DNA of 39,604 bases, from NCBI RefSeq assembly GCF_013314535.1, contig NZ_JABUAE010000036.1, forward strand, positions 1 through 39,604, read 5' to 3'. The stretch is from Bacillus sp. Xin1 (lineage in GTDB: Bacteria; Bacillota; Bacilli; Bacillales; Bacillaceae_G). Positions 8,324 through 15,376 of the stretch are shown one piece after another (positions within the stretch are counted from its first letter, which is position 1; each line of letters begins with the position of its first letter). The notes beneath the pieces are model-generated. The model worked only from the letters and a program-made list of their open reading frames with translations, searched no databases and was not told the origin of the DNA. The position numbers were made by a program, and so were the translations under genes.

Positions 8324-8377
8324 GGTTCTGGTGCAAAAAAATGATACATTACAAAATTCGTTTTTTGCACCAGAACC
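8324..8377. mobile_element. 54-bp mini-element made of two IS240 ends
   Basis: GGTTCTGGTGCAAAAAA (8324-8340) and its perfect 17-bp inverse TTTTTTGCACCAGAACC (8361-8377) are separated by only 20 bp. These are the IS240 terminal repeats seen in the full copies at 8810, 16698 and 35049. The flanking 8-mers are atttaatc and tgttaatt, which share only TTAAT. It is either an extreme internal-deletion derivative (MITE-like) or the product of two adjacent IS events. Confidence 0.85.
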
Positions 8378-8521
8378 TGTTAATTTATATGTAGTCAATA
8401 TTTTTATTGTTAATTCATTCTTTTCTATACTAATTACATATTATTTTCAGAGTGATAGTGTCAGTATATTCGAAGTTGAGAGATTCAATGCAGTTATCTT
8501 GAGATTTTGGAATAAAATGAA

Positions 8522-8606
8522 TTTTCTAATACTTTATATTTTTTTTGTAAAATCATGTTCTTTTTGATTAGATTTTGTAGTATTCATTATAAATTAAAGA
8601 TATGTT
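8522..8606 (+). repeat. Non-coding repeat, copy B (partner 3599-3686)
   Basis: The core GATTAGATTTTGTAGTATT and the trailing TATAAATTAAAGATATG are shared with copy A. It immediately precedes the TnpB scar, which suggests an IS605-type left-end origin. Confidence 0.6.
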
Positions 8607-8667
8607 TCTAGTAGAAGACTCTCCTTATAAAGATTGTGCCCCATGGAGGAGTCTCAACTTTTTTCAG

Positions 8668-8756
8668 AGCACTCACTCTAATGTGAGTGCATTTTTTTGG
8701 CAGACAAGGACTGGAACGCCTCTATCAACATCCAGCAAGGAGAGCGATTATGTTAG
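8668..8756 (+). pseudogene. TnpB (IS200/IS605 family) C-terminal scar
   Basis: In frame with the stop at 8754-8756 the plus strand reads CECIFLADKDWNASINIQQG ERLC. The CxC pair and the D-x-D-W/H-N-A-x-x-N block are the C-terminal zinc finger and last RuvC motif of TnpB nucleases (consensus DRDxNASINI). All upstream domains are gone. A strong hairpin, GCACTCAC / GTGAGTGC (8669-8690) followed by T7, overlaps it. The 54 bp after the stop (8757-8809) resemble the start of a TnpB right end, and IS240 copy A is inserted there. Confidence 0.75.
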
Positions 8757-8809
8757 TAGAATCATATATAGAGCAAGAGACAGGCTCGATAGCTAAGTAA
8801 ATTTCATAC

Positions 8810-9638
8810 GGTTCTGGTGCAAAAAATATCTTAAACTTGAACATACTGATACTACTACTCTAAAAAAGGGGCATAATCAGTATGGGAAACCAAAATTTGT
8901 TCAAATGGAAACATTATCAGCCTGATGTTATCTTATTAACGGTAAGATGGTACTTACGGTACAACTTAAGTTTTCATGATTTGGTGGAAATAATGGAAGA
9001 ACGAGGCCTATCGATAGCTCACACAACAATTATACGATGGGTTCATCAATATGGTCCTGAGTTAGATAAGAGAATCTGGCGTCATCTCAAGCAGAGCAAT
9101 GACTCGTGGAGAGTAGATGAAACATACATAAAAGTAAAAGCGCAATGGATGTATTTGTATCGTGTAGTCGATTCAAAAAGGAATACCATTGATTTTTACT
9201 TAAGTAAAAATAGAAATGCCAAATCAGTCAAGCGCTTTTTCAAAAAAGCCTTGTCTTTTTCACACGTATCCAATCCTCGTGTCATTACTGTAGATAAGAA
9301 TCCAACTTATCCAGCAGCAGTTGAGAAGTTAAAAGAAGAAAAAAAGATGTCAGAAGGCATCCAAATAAGGCAAGTGAAATATCTTAACAACATTGTGGAA
9401 CAGGATCATCGATTCATTAAGAGGCGAGTCCTTCCTATGTTAGGGTTCAATACAGCTACATCCATTCTTTGGGGAGTAGAAGCCATGCATATGATCAAAA
9501 AAGAACAGATTGATTTACGGGATCAGTCTGCCCAAAATCAAAAAGAAGTTATCCATCAATTGTTTGGGCTTGCAGTATAAGATATGATTCCGCTAGGAGT
9601 ATATGCGCTTTATTCTCTTTTATTTTTGCACCAGAACC
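8810..9638 (+). mobile_element. IS240-type IS6-family element (copy A), intact
   Basis: 829 bp with terminal repeats GGTTCTGGTGCAAAAAAT and ATTTTTGCACCAGAACC. One transposase fills it. The flanks (tttcatac / aaaagttt) are not duplicated. It is inserted in the 3' end of a TnpB element. Confidence 0.92.
8882..9580 (+). CDS. IS240-type IS6 transposase, intact
   Basis: 232 aa. The DDE triad is D79 (WRVDETYIKV), D138 (ITVDKNPTY) and E173 (NIVEQDHRFIKRR). The HTH region lies at about 25-55. The length is normal for the family (about 235 aa). The ATG has a weak upstream site (AAAAAAGGGGC, about 10 nt away). It is diverged from copies B and C at many residues, so it is an older lineage rather than a recent duplicate. 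Confidence 0.93.
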   Translation: MGNQNLFKWKHYQPDVILLTVRWYLRYNLSFHDLVEIMEERGLSIAHTTIIRWVHQYGPELDKRIWRHLKQSNDSWRVDETYIKVKAQWMYLYRVVDSKRNTIDFYLSKNRNAKSVKRFFKKALSFSHVSNPRVITVDKNPTYPAAVEKLKEEKKMSEGIQIRQVKYLNNIVEQDHRFIKRRVLPMLGFNTATSILWGVEAMHMIKKEQIDLRDQSAQNQKEVIHQLFGLAV

Positions 9639-9744
9639 AAAAGTTTTGTTTTTGCAAAATGAAATATGTTATGAATATTTTTTATATTGATTTGTATAGA
9701 AAAAGTAATATAAATTAGTGATGATAAAAAGGAGTATAAATTCG

Positions 9745-9936
9745 ATGCGAAAAGAAAAGGTTTTGTTAAAGCGATGGAAGGCGGATTTACAAGCTGTTCA
9801 AGAAGAGAAGCGGTTGAAGAAGAAGGATAAGAAAAAGAATAAGAAATATAGCATTCCTGGCAATACAACTGACTTTATGAATGGCAAGAACACTTATCGT
9901 AAAGAGAATGGGGTATGGAAACAGAGAAATAAATAA
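9745..9936 (+). CDS. Small lysine-rich hypothetical protein
   Basis: 63 aa, starting MRKEKVLLKRWKADLQ. It is extremely basic in the middle (KRLKKKDKKKNKKYSIPG), with a predicted helix followed by a polar tail. I use the ATG at 9745, which has AAAGGAG 10 nt upstream; the in-frame start at 9718 has none. It is first in a tight run of three tiny ORFs (11-nt and 4-nt gaps), which supports translation. The function is not recognised; nucleic-acid or acidic-partner binding is conceivable from charge alone. Confidence 0.6.
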   Translation: MRKEKVLLKRWKADLQAVQEEKRLKKKDKKKNKKYSIPGNTTDFMNGKNTYRKENGVWKQRNK

Positions 9937-9947
9937 TGTGAGGATAA

Positions 9948-10031
9948 ATGAGTTTGATTAAGTTTATAGTAATTATCGTAGGCGCTGCCGTTATCGGTTT
10001 AGCGTCTTATTTTATTGTGCGAAGGAAGTGA
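9948..10031 (+). CDS. 27-aa single-pass membrane microprotein
   Basis: It reads MSLIKFIVIIVGAAVIGLAS YFIVRRK. Residues 4-23 form a clean transmembrane helix, and the RRK tail suggests the C-terminus faces the cytoplasm. A GAGGAT site is 5 nt upstream. It lies between two other small genes in the same direction, with 11 and 4 nt gaps. It was below the usual gene-calling size. The function is unknown. Confidence 0.55.
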   Translation: MSLIKFIVIIVGAAVIGLASYFIVRRK

Positions 10032-10035
10032 TAGC

Positions 10036-10221
10036 GTGACTTGGTTAAGCTTCTTTATTGGGTACTGTGTAGGAATGACAATTTGTTTACTCATTATGAT
10101 TCAATTCATTAAGGCGAAGGAAGAGAATGAATTGGATGATTGGCATGATGATTCGCTGAAAAAGGAAATTAATGAGTTTCTAAAAAAAGAAGCAGAATTA
10201 TATGTAAAGGTGAATTTTTAG
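10036..10221 (+). CDS. 61-aa membrane-anchored acidic hypothetical protein
   Basis: I start it at the GTG at 10036, 4 nt after the previous stop, with GAAGGAAG about 8 nt upstream; this gives MTWLSFFIGYCVGMTICLLI as an N-terminal transmembrane helix. The rest (KAKEENELDDWHDDSLKKEI) is a charged amphipathic helix. A basic first protein, a TM microprotein and this acidic TM protein form an apparent operon. The family is not recognised. Confidence 0.55.
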   Translation: MTWLSFFIGYCVGMTICLLIMIQFIKAKEENELDDWHDDSLKKEINEFLKKEAELYVKVNF

Positions 10222-10399
10222 GAAGGAAAATAAAAATGAAGTTAATTAAAATAAAAATTGAGTGCATGACCCTACTCTCACACTCAATGTAACTAGATAT
10301 CGACTAACAAAAGGATAAGTTTGTATAATTCTAGTGCCTTATTATACTATGTGAAGGTTGTACTGTAAACATATACAAGAGTAATAGGGAGGATTCGAT

Positions 10400-10486
10400 A
10401 TGGGGATGTATCGAAAGGAACTATATTTGGGGATGTTATGGTTGCTTTTCCTTAAAGACGTTATCCTTTCTAAACAAGTTATCTAG
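10400..10486 (+). CDS. Possible 28-aa microprotein with strong RBS
   Basis: It reads MGMYRKELYLGMLWLLFLKD VILSKQVI, with a near-perfect GGGAGG 7 nt before the ATG. It has a short hydrophobic core. It stands alone between the small-ORF cluster and the AraC gene. It may be a real microprotein or a leader peptide; there is no conservation data. Confidence 0.35.
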   Translation: MGMYRKELYLGMLWLLFLKDVILSKQVI

Positions 10487-10637
10487 AAAAAGATAAGAAT
10501 ATAAATTATTTTCAATAAATTACCCTATAATTAAAAGGATGATTTTATATAAAGGAATCGACAAGTTATGTTAGAATATTATAAAAGTTCTAAAAGATAA
10601 ATAATAGAAGTAAATAAAAAGAATATATAAACACCGG

Positions 10638-10719
10638 TGAACAAATAGTTCATCCTTATTTTACATTCTATTAAAGGGTGTATTTTTTGTACCGACATTT
10701 TTAGGCATGAAATGTCGGT
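10638..10719. terminator. Two hairpins upstream of the AraC gene
   Basis: GGTGAAC-aaata-GTTCATCC (10638-10657) and ACCGACATTT / AAATGTCGGT (10691-10719, followed by TATTATT). The second is terminator-like and lies 51 nt before the AraC start, so it could be an attenuator or the end of an upstream transcript. The rest of 10222-10637, apart from the ORF at 10400, shows nothing I can name. Confidence 0.45.
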
Positions 10720-10769
10720 TATTATTATCTATTATGTATTAAAGTAAATATTTGAAAGGAAGTAAACTT

Positions 10770-11615
10770 ATGGATTGGCTAGAAAGAATGAATAATGCAT
10801 TGGACTACATTGAGAATAGTTTGGATGAAGAAATAGATTACAAGAAGATTGCAAAGGCAGCTAATTGCTCTGAGTTTCATTTTTCAAGAATGTTTTCTTC
10901 AATCTCAGGTGTGTCGCTTTCAGAATATATTAGACGAAGACGTTTAACGCTTGCAGCATTTGAAATTCAAAAAAGTGATATTCGGATCATCGATGTAGCA
11001 ATTAAATACGGTTACGTTTCTTCCGATGCTTTCTCACGTGCTTTTAAAAAAATGCATGGAATAACCCCTTCTAATGCTCGTAATAAAGGAGTACAGTTAA
11101 AAGCCTTTCCGAAAATTTCCTTCCAAATTTCTATTAAAGGAGGTACCGAGATGGATTACAGAATTGAAAACATCGATTTTGAGTTAAGAATTGTAGGAAA
11201 GAGTAAACCTGTAAAAACAAGCAGCGCATTTAAAAAAATCCCTACACTTTGGAACACTGCGAAAAAAGACGGATTTATGCAAGAATTAATAGATATGTCA
11301 TGGGAAAATCCAAAATGCACGCTTGAAAGCCTTTTGGGGATTTGTGGAAAAGAAGCCGCCATAACAGATGAAGAATTTTCCTACTTTATGGGTGTAAGGT
11401 ATGATGGGGAAGTATCAGCTGATATGGAAACATTAATTATTCCTGCAAGTACATGGGCAGTTTTTCCGAACATAGTGGATGCATGGAAACGCTTATATTC
11501 TGAGTGGGTCCCAACCTCTGAGTATGAACTTGCAAATTTACCGTGCATAGAATGCTATTACGGTCCGAAACATAAACCGAGACATGAACTCTGGGTCCCT
11601 GTTATACCGAAATAA
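10770..11615 (+). CDS. AraC-family regulator with GyrI-like effector domain
   Basis: 281 aa. Residues 1-105 hold the two AraC/XylS helix-turn-helix units (KIAKAANCSEFHFSRMF and IIDVAIKYGYVSSDAFSRAF, then GITPSNAR). Residues about 125-281 form a GyrI-like small-molecule-binding domain with the typical end IECYYGPKHKPRHELWVPVIPK. This architecture is common in Bacillus regulators that sense drugs or lipophilic cations. The ATG at 10770 has AAAGGAAG 8 nt upstream; the in-frame TTG at 10752 lacks one. No obvious target gene lies alongside. Intact. Confidence 0.9.
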   Translation: MDWLERMNNALDYIENSLDEEIDYKKIAKAANCSEFHFSRMFSSISGVSLSEYIRRRRLTLAAFEIQKSDIRIIDVAIKYGYVSSDAFSRAFKKMHGITPSNARNKGVQLKAFPKISFQISIKGGTEMDYRIENIDFELRIVGKSKPVKTSSAFKKIPTLWNTAKKDGFMQELIDMSWENPKCTLESLLGICGKEAAITDEEFSYFMGVRYDGEVSADMETLIIPASTWAVFPNIVDAWKRLYSEWVPTSEYELANLPCIECYYGPKHKPRHELWVPVIPK

Positions 11616-11682
11616 AATACACATTCAATAAAAAAGAAGCTGTTTATGGAGTAATGAAAAAAAACACTCTGAATTTAAATGC

Positions 11683-11940
11683 TTAGAAATTTGAGCTTTT
11701 TATATTGTGAGTAACCAAATCATGACCTGAAAACTTACGTTTCCGTTGTACAAAAGCTAGTTTTCTAGCAAACTCTTCTAAAGTGTAAGATATCGATGTA
11801 ATTCTTCAGCAAATAATTGGAGTTCACTTTGAATCGAAAGATTCATAAAAAACGTCATCCTTTCTAGTCTAGCTTTTTTAGAAAGAATAACGTTTTTTTA
11901 CACTTGGGGGAAGTTAATATTCTTAAGTTGATGGGCATGG
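11683..11940 (-). mobile_element. IS231 (IS4 family) 5' remnant
   Basis: On the minus strand it starts with the IS231 terminal repeat CATGCCCATCAACTTAAG (11922-11939). Next is the characteristic leader hairpin AACGTTATTCTTTCT / AGAAAGGATGACGTT (11847-11898). The transposase start MNLSIQSELQLFAEELHRYL follows at 11846. After a frameshift it continues EEFARKLAFVQRKRKFSGHD and loses similarity near 11712. The remaining ~400 residues and the right end are absent. IS231 is typical of B. thuringiensis. Confidence 0.82.
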
Positions 11941-11965
11941 GGTATGGCAAGGATTCGTTCTTTTC

Positions 11966-12025
11966 GGGGTACCGTCAGGAAAAGGGGCTTAGCGGTGTAA
12001 ATCCGCATTTTCTTGACGGTACTCC
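11966..12025. repeat. Back-to-back Tn3-family ends, one full 38-bp and one partial
   Basis: 11988-12025, read on the minus strand, is a 38-bp end starting GGAGTACCGTCAAG and ending CACCGCTAAG. 11966-11983 is an 18-bp partial inverse, GGGGTACCGTCAGGAAAA. Together they form a 60-bp inverted structure with almost nothing between. The motif order is that of class II transposons (Tn4430/TnXO1 type). It lies 26 bp outside the IS231 tip, in keeping with the known IS231 preference for Tn4430 ends. Confidence 0.6.
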
Positions 12026-12356
12026 TAGATTGAAAAATTTTTTCTACCCATGAAAGTACCTTTTGTTAAGATAAAACCAACGTATCGTAAAAGTTTTAAA
12101 AGTCTCTTCAGAAGAGCTGAAGAGACTTCAATAGAAGAGGGATAAGAGAGGAAAGAATTTGAGAAGAGCTTTCTAATGTAGAGAATGCCAGCGTACAAAT
12201 GAATGGAGCAGAAAGAGAATTCCCTTGATTATGAAATTAATATATATATAGAAAAGTACGGTACGTGAAATTTGTTCGATTGTTTACCAAAATAATAAAG
12301 ATCTTTATCCTTTAAACTTTTTAAAAGTAGAAAGAATGAATAGCAAGGCATCTAAA
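12026..12356. other. Gene-free stretch with one hairpin
   Basis: The only clear structure is AAGTCTCTTCA / TGAAGAGACTT (12100-12128), a perfect 11-bp stem without a T-run. I see no gene. Confidence 0.4.
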
Positions 12357-12620
12357 TTGAACTACCCCCACTTAACGACCTTGCGGTCTGTTTGAAGTAG
12401 GGGATTCCTGCGAACACCGATGTATCACCAGTTATCTTAGCAAACTCTGCCCGTAGTTCCTACGGTGAGAATTTAAGTGTCTTGTACGTTGACTCACCAC
12501 GATTCCTACTTTAGCTTGGTTTTCGCAACTTCGGCAAGCGCGGGGCGATAGAACGTTGAAGATTTTACTGTTGCAACGATTTTTCTGTAACCAACCTCAT
12601 ATCTTCAGTTTTCAAAGAGA
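12357..12620 (-). ncRNA. Orphan IS200/IS605 right end with TnpB reRNA-like region
   Basis: Read on the minus strand, the region ends GGGGGTAGTTCAA, preceded by a right-end hairpin (CTTC..GACC/GGTC..GAAG type, 12365-12402) and a CCGTA/TACGG hairpin (12451-12465). It also contains GTGGTGAGTCAACGTACAAG, which I associate with the 3' part of Bacillus TnpB elements, where the guide (omega/re) RNA is encoded. A homologous right-end fragment is at 13871-13927. No TnpB ORF remains, so this is an orphan. The upstream limit is a guess. Confidence 0.5.
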
Positions 12621-12834
12621 AATCTGTACAAGTATATGATAACGAACATTTTGGCTTACGCTAACCGACATTCATCTCCTACCTATTTGCTAGTACTATC
12701 GCACCTTCATGAAAATTGAGAAAGGACCCTTCTGTCGGAAAATGATAAAATAATAACATTATGTTACCTGGTTTTCTCATGTGATTTTACATATAGGAGT
12801 CTTGACACATACTTATTAACCTAGTGAAAATAAA
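12621..12834. other. Probable continuation of decayed IS605-type element
   Basis: It contains a weak GGCTTACGCTAACC hairpin (about 12653-12666) and no open frame of note. It may include the left end of the element whose right end is at 12357. The remainder (to 12834) looks like upstream DNA for the secreted protein gene. Confidence 0.25.
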
Positions 12835-12895
12835 CACCCCAAACGATAAAAAGCAACTAAATTGCTACAAAAAAAAGCAAATTTTCTGTTTTTTA
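12835..12895. repeat. Half of a bcr1-like repeat
   Basis: ACCCCAAACGATAAAAAGCA, then AAATTGCTAC and GCAAATTTTCTG, aligns with the central part of the complete element at 39433-39576. Both outer ends are missing. Confidence 0.5.
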
Positions 12896-12984
12896 TTTCT
12901 AAATTTTATAAATATTTACATAATTATAAAAATAACATACATTTTAGTTGTACCAAAAAAATCTTAACAAAAGGGGATGTTTGT

Positions 12985-13584
12985 ATGTTCAAGAAATTAG
13001 TTGTAGGAGCGTTAGCAACTGGTTTTGTATTAACTGGAGGACTGGGAACGATATCAGCAAGTGCAGAAAAAGATTATACGATTAAATCGTTCGACTATGT
13101 AACTGTGGATGGAAAGAATGTGGATTCTCTGGCAAAATTGAATAACAAATCCAACGAAGACGTAAAAATAACTATGGTTCTACCTAAACAAAATACAAAT
13201 GGAGATTGGTTGGCTTATGGTTTTACGAGCAGAGAAAGCTTAGAGACTTTTATCAAAAAAGATAAACAAAGATTTCAAAGCCCAGTAACGACACTGGGTA
13301 GCGGTGCTGGTAGTACCGATTTCTATGAGCATAAAAATAAAGGTGGACAGTATATTTATTGGAGCAGTGGTTTTAAAAACTTGCCTTCTAGCTGGAATGA
13401 CAGAATTTCTTCTGTAAGTACAGCTTCACCTTCTGCAAGTTATTCGACGACACTGTGGCAACATACTTCAACTCAAGGATATGGCAAAGGGGTCTTATTT
13501 AGACACTCTGATTGGTATGGTAAAACTGCTAATTTGGCTGCGGATTGGAATGATATTACTTCAGCAATTGAAATCAAAAAGTAA
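12985..13584 (+). CDS. Secreted beta/gamma-crystallin-fold (peptidase inhibitor I36-like) protein
   Basis: 199 aa. The signal peptide MFKKLVVGALATGFVLTGGL ends at SASA-EKD (about residue 29). The mature part ends in two crystallin-type Greek-key motifs: FYEHKNKGGQYIYWSSGFKN with LPSSWNDRISSV, and LWQHTSTQGYGKGVLF with LAADWNDITSA. The Y/W..G..F.. and ND.(I/T)SS signatures are shared with small secreted inhibitors of the I36 type. An AAAGGGG site is 8 nt from the ATG. It is exported, and the cargo role is unknown (inhibitor, Ca-binding or toxin-like). It has its own terminator at 13621. It is flanked by mobile-element scars on both sides. Confidence 0.75.
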   Translation: MFKKLVVGALATGFVLTGGLGTISASAEKDYTIKSFDYVTVDGKNVDSLAKLNNKSNEDVKITMVLPKQNTNGDWLAYGFTSRESLETFIKKDKQRFQSPVTTLGSGAGSTDFYEHKNKGGQYIYWSSGFKNLPSSWNDRISSVSTASPSASYSTTLWQHTSTQGYGKGVLFRHSDWYGKTANLAADWNDITSAIEIKK

Positions 13585-13618
13585 CAGAGAACTTCAATTG
13601 ATTAGGTGAAGAAGTTTT

Positions 13619-13671
13619 AAAATCACTATTCTTTCATGGATTTAGAAAAATGGGAGAATAGTGATTTTTTT
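13619..13671 (+). terminator. Intrinsic terminator of the secreted protein gene
   Basis: AATCACTATTCT (13621-13632) pairs with AGAATAGTGATT (13655-13666) and runs into TTTTTT. It lies 36 bp past the stop codon. Confidence 0.85.
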
Positions 13672-13712
13672 ATGTAGAGAAACAGAGTAATTACTCTATG
13701 TTAGGAAAATGG

Positions 13713-13873
13713 ATGAATAAAATAAGAGAACCTAAATGTATACACAAATATAAATTCATTAAAACTCAAGATAGTGAAAATTTTAAAACAGGGCAGATAG
13801 GGACACCTAGTTTCTATAAGTGCGAAAAGTGTGGAAAAGAAAAGGTTGAATATAAATATAACAGTGATTTGAA
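13713..13873 (+). pseudogene. Small zinc-ribbon protein, 3' end replaced by IS605 scar
   Basis: The start MNKIREPKCIHKYKFIK has AGGAAA 5 nt upstream (an in-frame ATG at 13698 is the alternative). C9-x-H11 and C37-x-x-C40 (YKCEKCGKEK) form a probable zinc ribbon. After about 54 residues (YNSDLN) the frame runs into the IS605-type right-end sequence at about 13871 and continues as junk to a stop at 13995. The original C-terminus is lost. The family is not recognised. Confidence 0.5.
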
Positions 13874-13927
13874 CTACTCACCACTTAACGTCCTTACGGA
13901 CTGTTTGAAGTGGGAGATTACTTCAAG
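13871..13927 (-). repeat. IS605-type right-end fragment
   Basis: The sequence GAACTACTCACCACTTAACG and its hairpin CCACTTAACGtcc..ggaCTGTTTGAAGTGG align with the tip of the orphan right end at 12357-12402. Only about 57 bp remain. Confidence 0.65.
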
Positions 13928-13937
13928 ATATTTTGAA

Positions 13938-13954
13938 TTTTTTGCACCAGAACC
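13938..13954. repeat. Solo IS240 terminal repeat
   Basis: TTTTTTGCACCAGAACC is identical to the right tip of the 54-bp mini-element. No transposase or partner end lies next to it. It directly abuts the IS605-type fragment. Confidence 0.8.
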
Positions 13955-14036
13955 ATTCTCTTTTTATCTAAATTGTACTAAAAAGGTATTGTTTTAGGAT
14001 ACAATGAAGTCAAAGGCTATGTTACACAATGTAACA

Positions 14037-14103
14037 AGAAGCATAAGATGGCCATTTTGGTCAACTTATGCTTCTTTTAGTTTACGGCCAACTTATGCTT
14101 CCA
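14037..14103. repeat. Left cluster of CGGCCAACTTATGCTTCC repeats
   Basis: There are three copies: inverted AGAAGCATAAGATGGCC (14037-14053), GGTCAACTTATGCTTCT (14059-14075) and CGGCCAACTTATGCTTCCA (14085-14103). The first two form a near-perfect palindrome (13 of 15 arm positions) around a 7-bp centre, the shape of a tyrosine-recombinase core site. A GTTACA-caa-TGTAAC hairpin lies just to the left (14021-14035). The same motif recurs at 15573-15710. Confidence 0.7.
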
Positions 14104-14156
14104 GGATTTGAAGAATATTTTTAATGTTGCCTTTAAATAAAGTTGCGACTTTTAGG

Positions 14157-14262
14157 GATATCATCACATTGCCATCAATTTATGAAATTCATTGTTCCTC
14201 AAAATGAAAAAACGAGCTGAATTCCCATAAATAAATGTAGAAAGAACAAATTTCGTTTTGGA
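14157..14262. repeat. Degenerate bcr1-like repeat
   Basis: TATCATCACATTGCCATCAA, then GTTCCTCAAAATGAAAA and AAATTTCGTTTTGG, follows the reverse complement of the element at 39433-39576. Many substitutions indicate an old copy. Confidence 0.45.
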
Positions 14263-14355
14263 TACATTTCAAAGTCTCGATTCGACAGGCATATGGCGGC
14301 TCATTTCTAGAATTGTTTTCATGTGTCAATGATAGAAATATATTTTTTATTATGG

Positions 14356-15291
14356 CTACTTTTCAACTAGTACGATATCATCAAGATTGACATCAAAGCT
14401 GAACGCAGCAAGATGATAAATGTAGAATTCACTTGAATTAATAGAATTTGGAGTAGTAAATTCGAACGATTTCTGTTCATACTGTGAGGAATTAAATCCC
14501 AAACTAGCTATGCCTCTTCCATTAACATCTACTGATACCCATACTTCTGAACTAGAAGTATTTACTTTTCCAGATGCGGACAGTATGTATGTAGTATTAG
14601 GCTTCAAAGTTATGGATCCAAACAATGCTGAACCGACTGATGCGTTTACATGAAGTCCTTTAGAATTATTTACTCCTGCATGATCTTCAATATTGTATTT
14701 TATATTGCCCCATGGTTTAAGAGGTTCTAAACTTGAATTGTGGTCAAAATCCATATTTAAAATATAAGATTTCTCCTTTTCCTTTAATTGTACATTATCA
14801 AACTTAACCCTCCCATTTGCTGTAGAAGCAAGTTTGACAGCAAAGTTTGACACATCCTCCTCTGTTTTAAACTTCACCTCATGATGTTCCGGCTTAAATC
14901 CTGTATACTGCTTCTTTGTTAATGGAACTATTTCTTGAGTGGCATTCAGATTACCTACTGTTACTTCTGCTGGAGAACCTATACTTCCTGCTACATCAAA
15001 TGTTAATGTATATTCTGTATTTGGCTTTACAGTAACAAGCTGATAGGCTGTGTCTGCATGTATTAATTTCAGATAATGATTGCCTGGTTCAGAAGTGCCG
15101 ATATTCTCGGTAGAAGAATTAGGATTAGATAAAATCCAGTTATTTAGCCCATCCTCAAAATCTCCATTCCTAACTTGTTCATTTGCAGATGGACTATCTG
15201 CCGATACAATACCTGAAAAACCTATACTGGCACTTAATACAATTGCTGTAGAAAATACTCCTATACCGATTTTTTTAAACAATTTCTTCAT
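14356..15291 (-). CDS. Secreted protein with two CBM-like (galactose-binding-fold) domains
   Basis: 311 aa. The signal peptide MKKLFKKIGIGVFSTAIVLS ends about SGIVSA-DSP (residue 31). Two jelly-roll modules follow, about 38-172 (VRNGDFEDGLNNWI ... RVKFDNVQLKEK) and 176-311 (LNMDFDHNSS ... NLDDIVLVEK). Each has the NGDFE...W start and the (F/L)DN(V/I)xLxE end typical of CBM4/9/16-like carbohydrate-binding modules. No catalytic domain is present, so it is a stand-alone binding protein or toxin accessory. AAAGGAG directly touches the ATG, whereas the TTG at codon 4 has normal 9-nt spacing; true initiation may be there. It is the only full gene between the two CGGCCAACTTATGC repeat clusters. Confidence 0.8.
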   Translation of the reverse strand: MKKLFKKIGIGVFSTAIVLSASIGFSGIVSADSPSANEQVRNGDFEDGLNNWILSNPNSSTENIGTSEPGNHYLKLIHADTAYQLVTVKPNTEYTLTFDVAGSIGSPAEVTVGNLNATQEIVPLTKKQYTGFKPEHHEVKFKTEEDVSNFAVKLASTANGRVKFDNVQLKEKEKSYILNMDFDHNSSLEPLKPWGNIKYNIEDHAGVNNSKGLHVNASVGSALFGSITLKPNTTYILSASGKVNTSSSEVWVSVDVNGRGIASLGFNSSQYEQKSFEFTTPNSINSSEFYIYHLAAFSFDVNLDDIVLVEK

Positions 15292-15376
15292 CTCCTTTGG
15301 TTAGATTAAATTTTTTTTCATACTTTCTATATATATTTGGATAAACCTTCCAAAGAACAACTTTATTAATAAATGA

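Noticed and set aside
8602-8796. 64-codon ORF at 8602 as a gene
   Set aside because: The protein-like signal is in another frame (TnpB C-terminus DKDWNASINIQQG); the ORF is an artefact of that scar.
8810-9638. 8-bp target duplication around IS240 copy A
   Set aside because: The flanking 8-mers tttcatac and aaaagttt differ. The same test failed for the other complete IS6 copies checked.
12357-12834. Group II intron remnant
   Set aside because: GTGCG-like stretches on the minus strand looked like an intron 5' end, but there is no domain V hairpin or reverse transcriptase. The IS605-type right-end hairpin, shared with 13871-13927, explains the region better.
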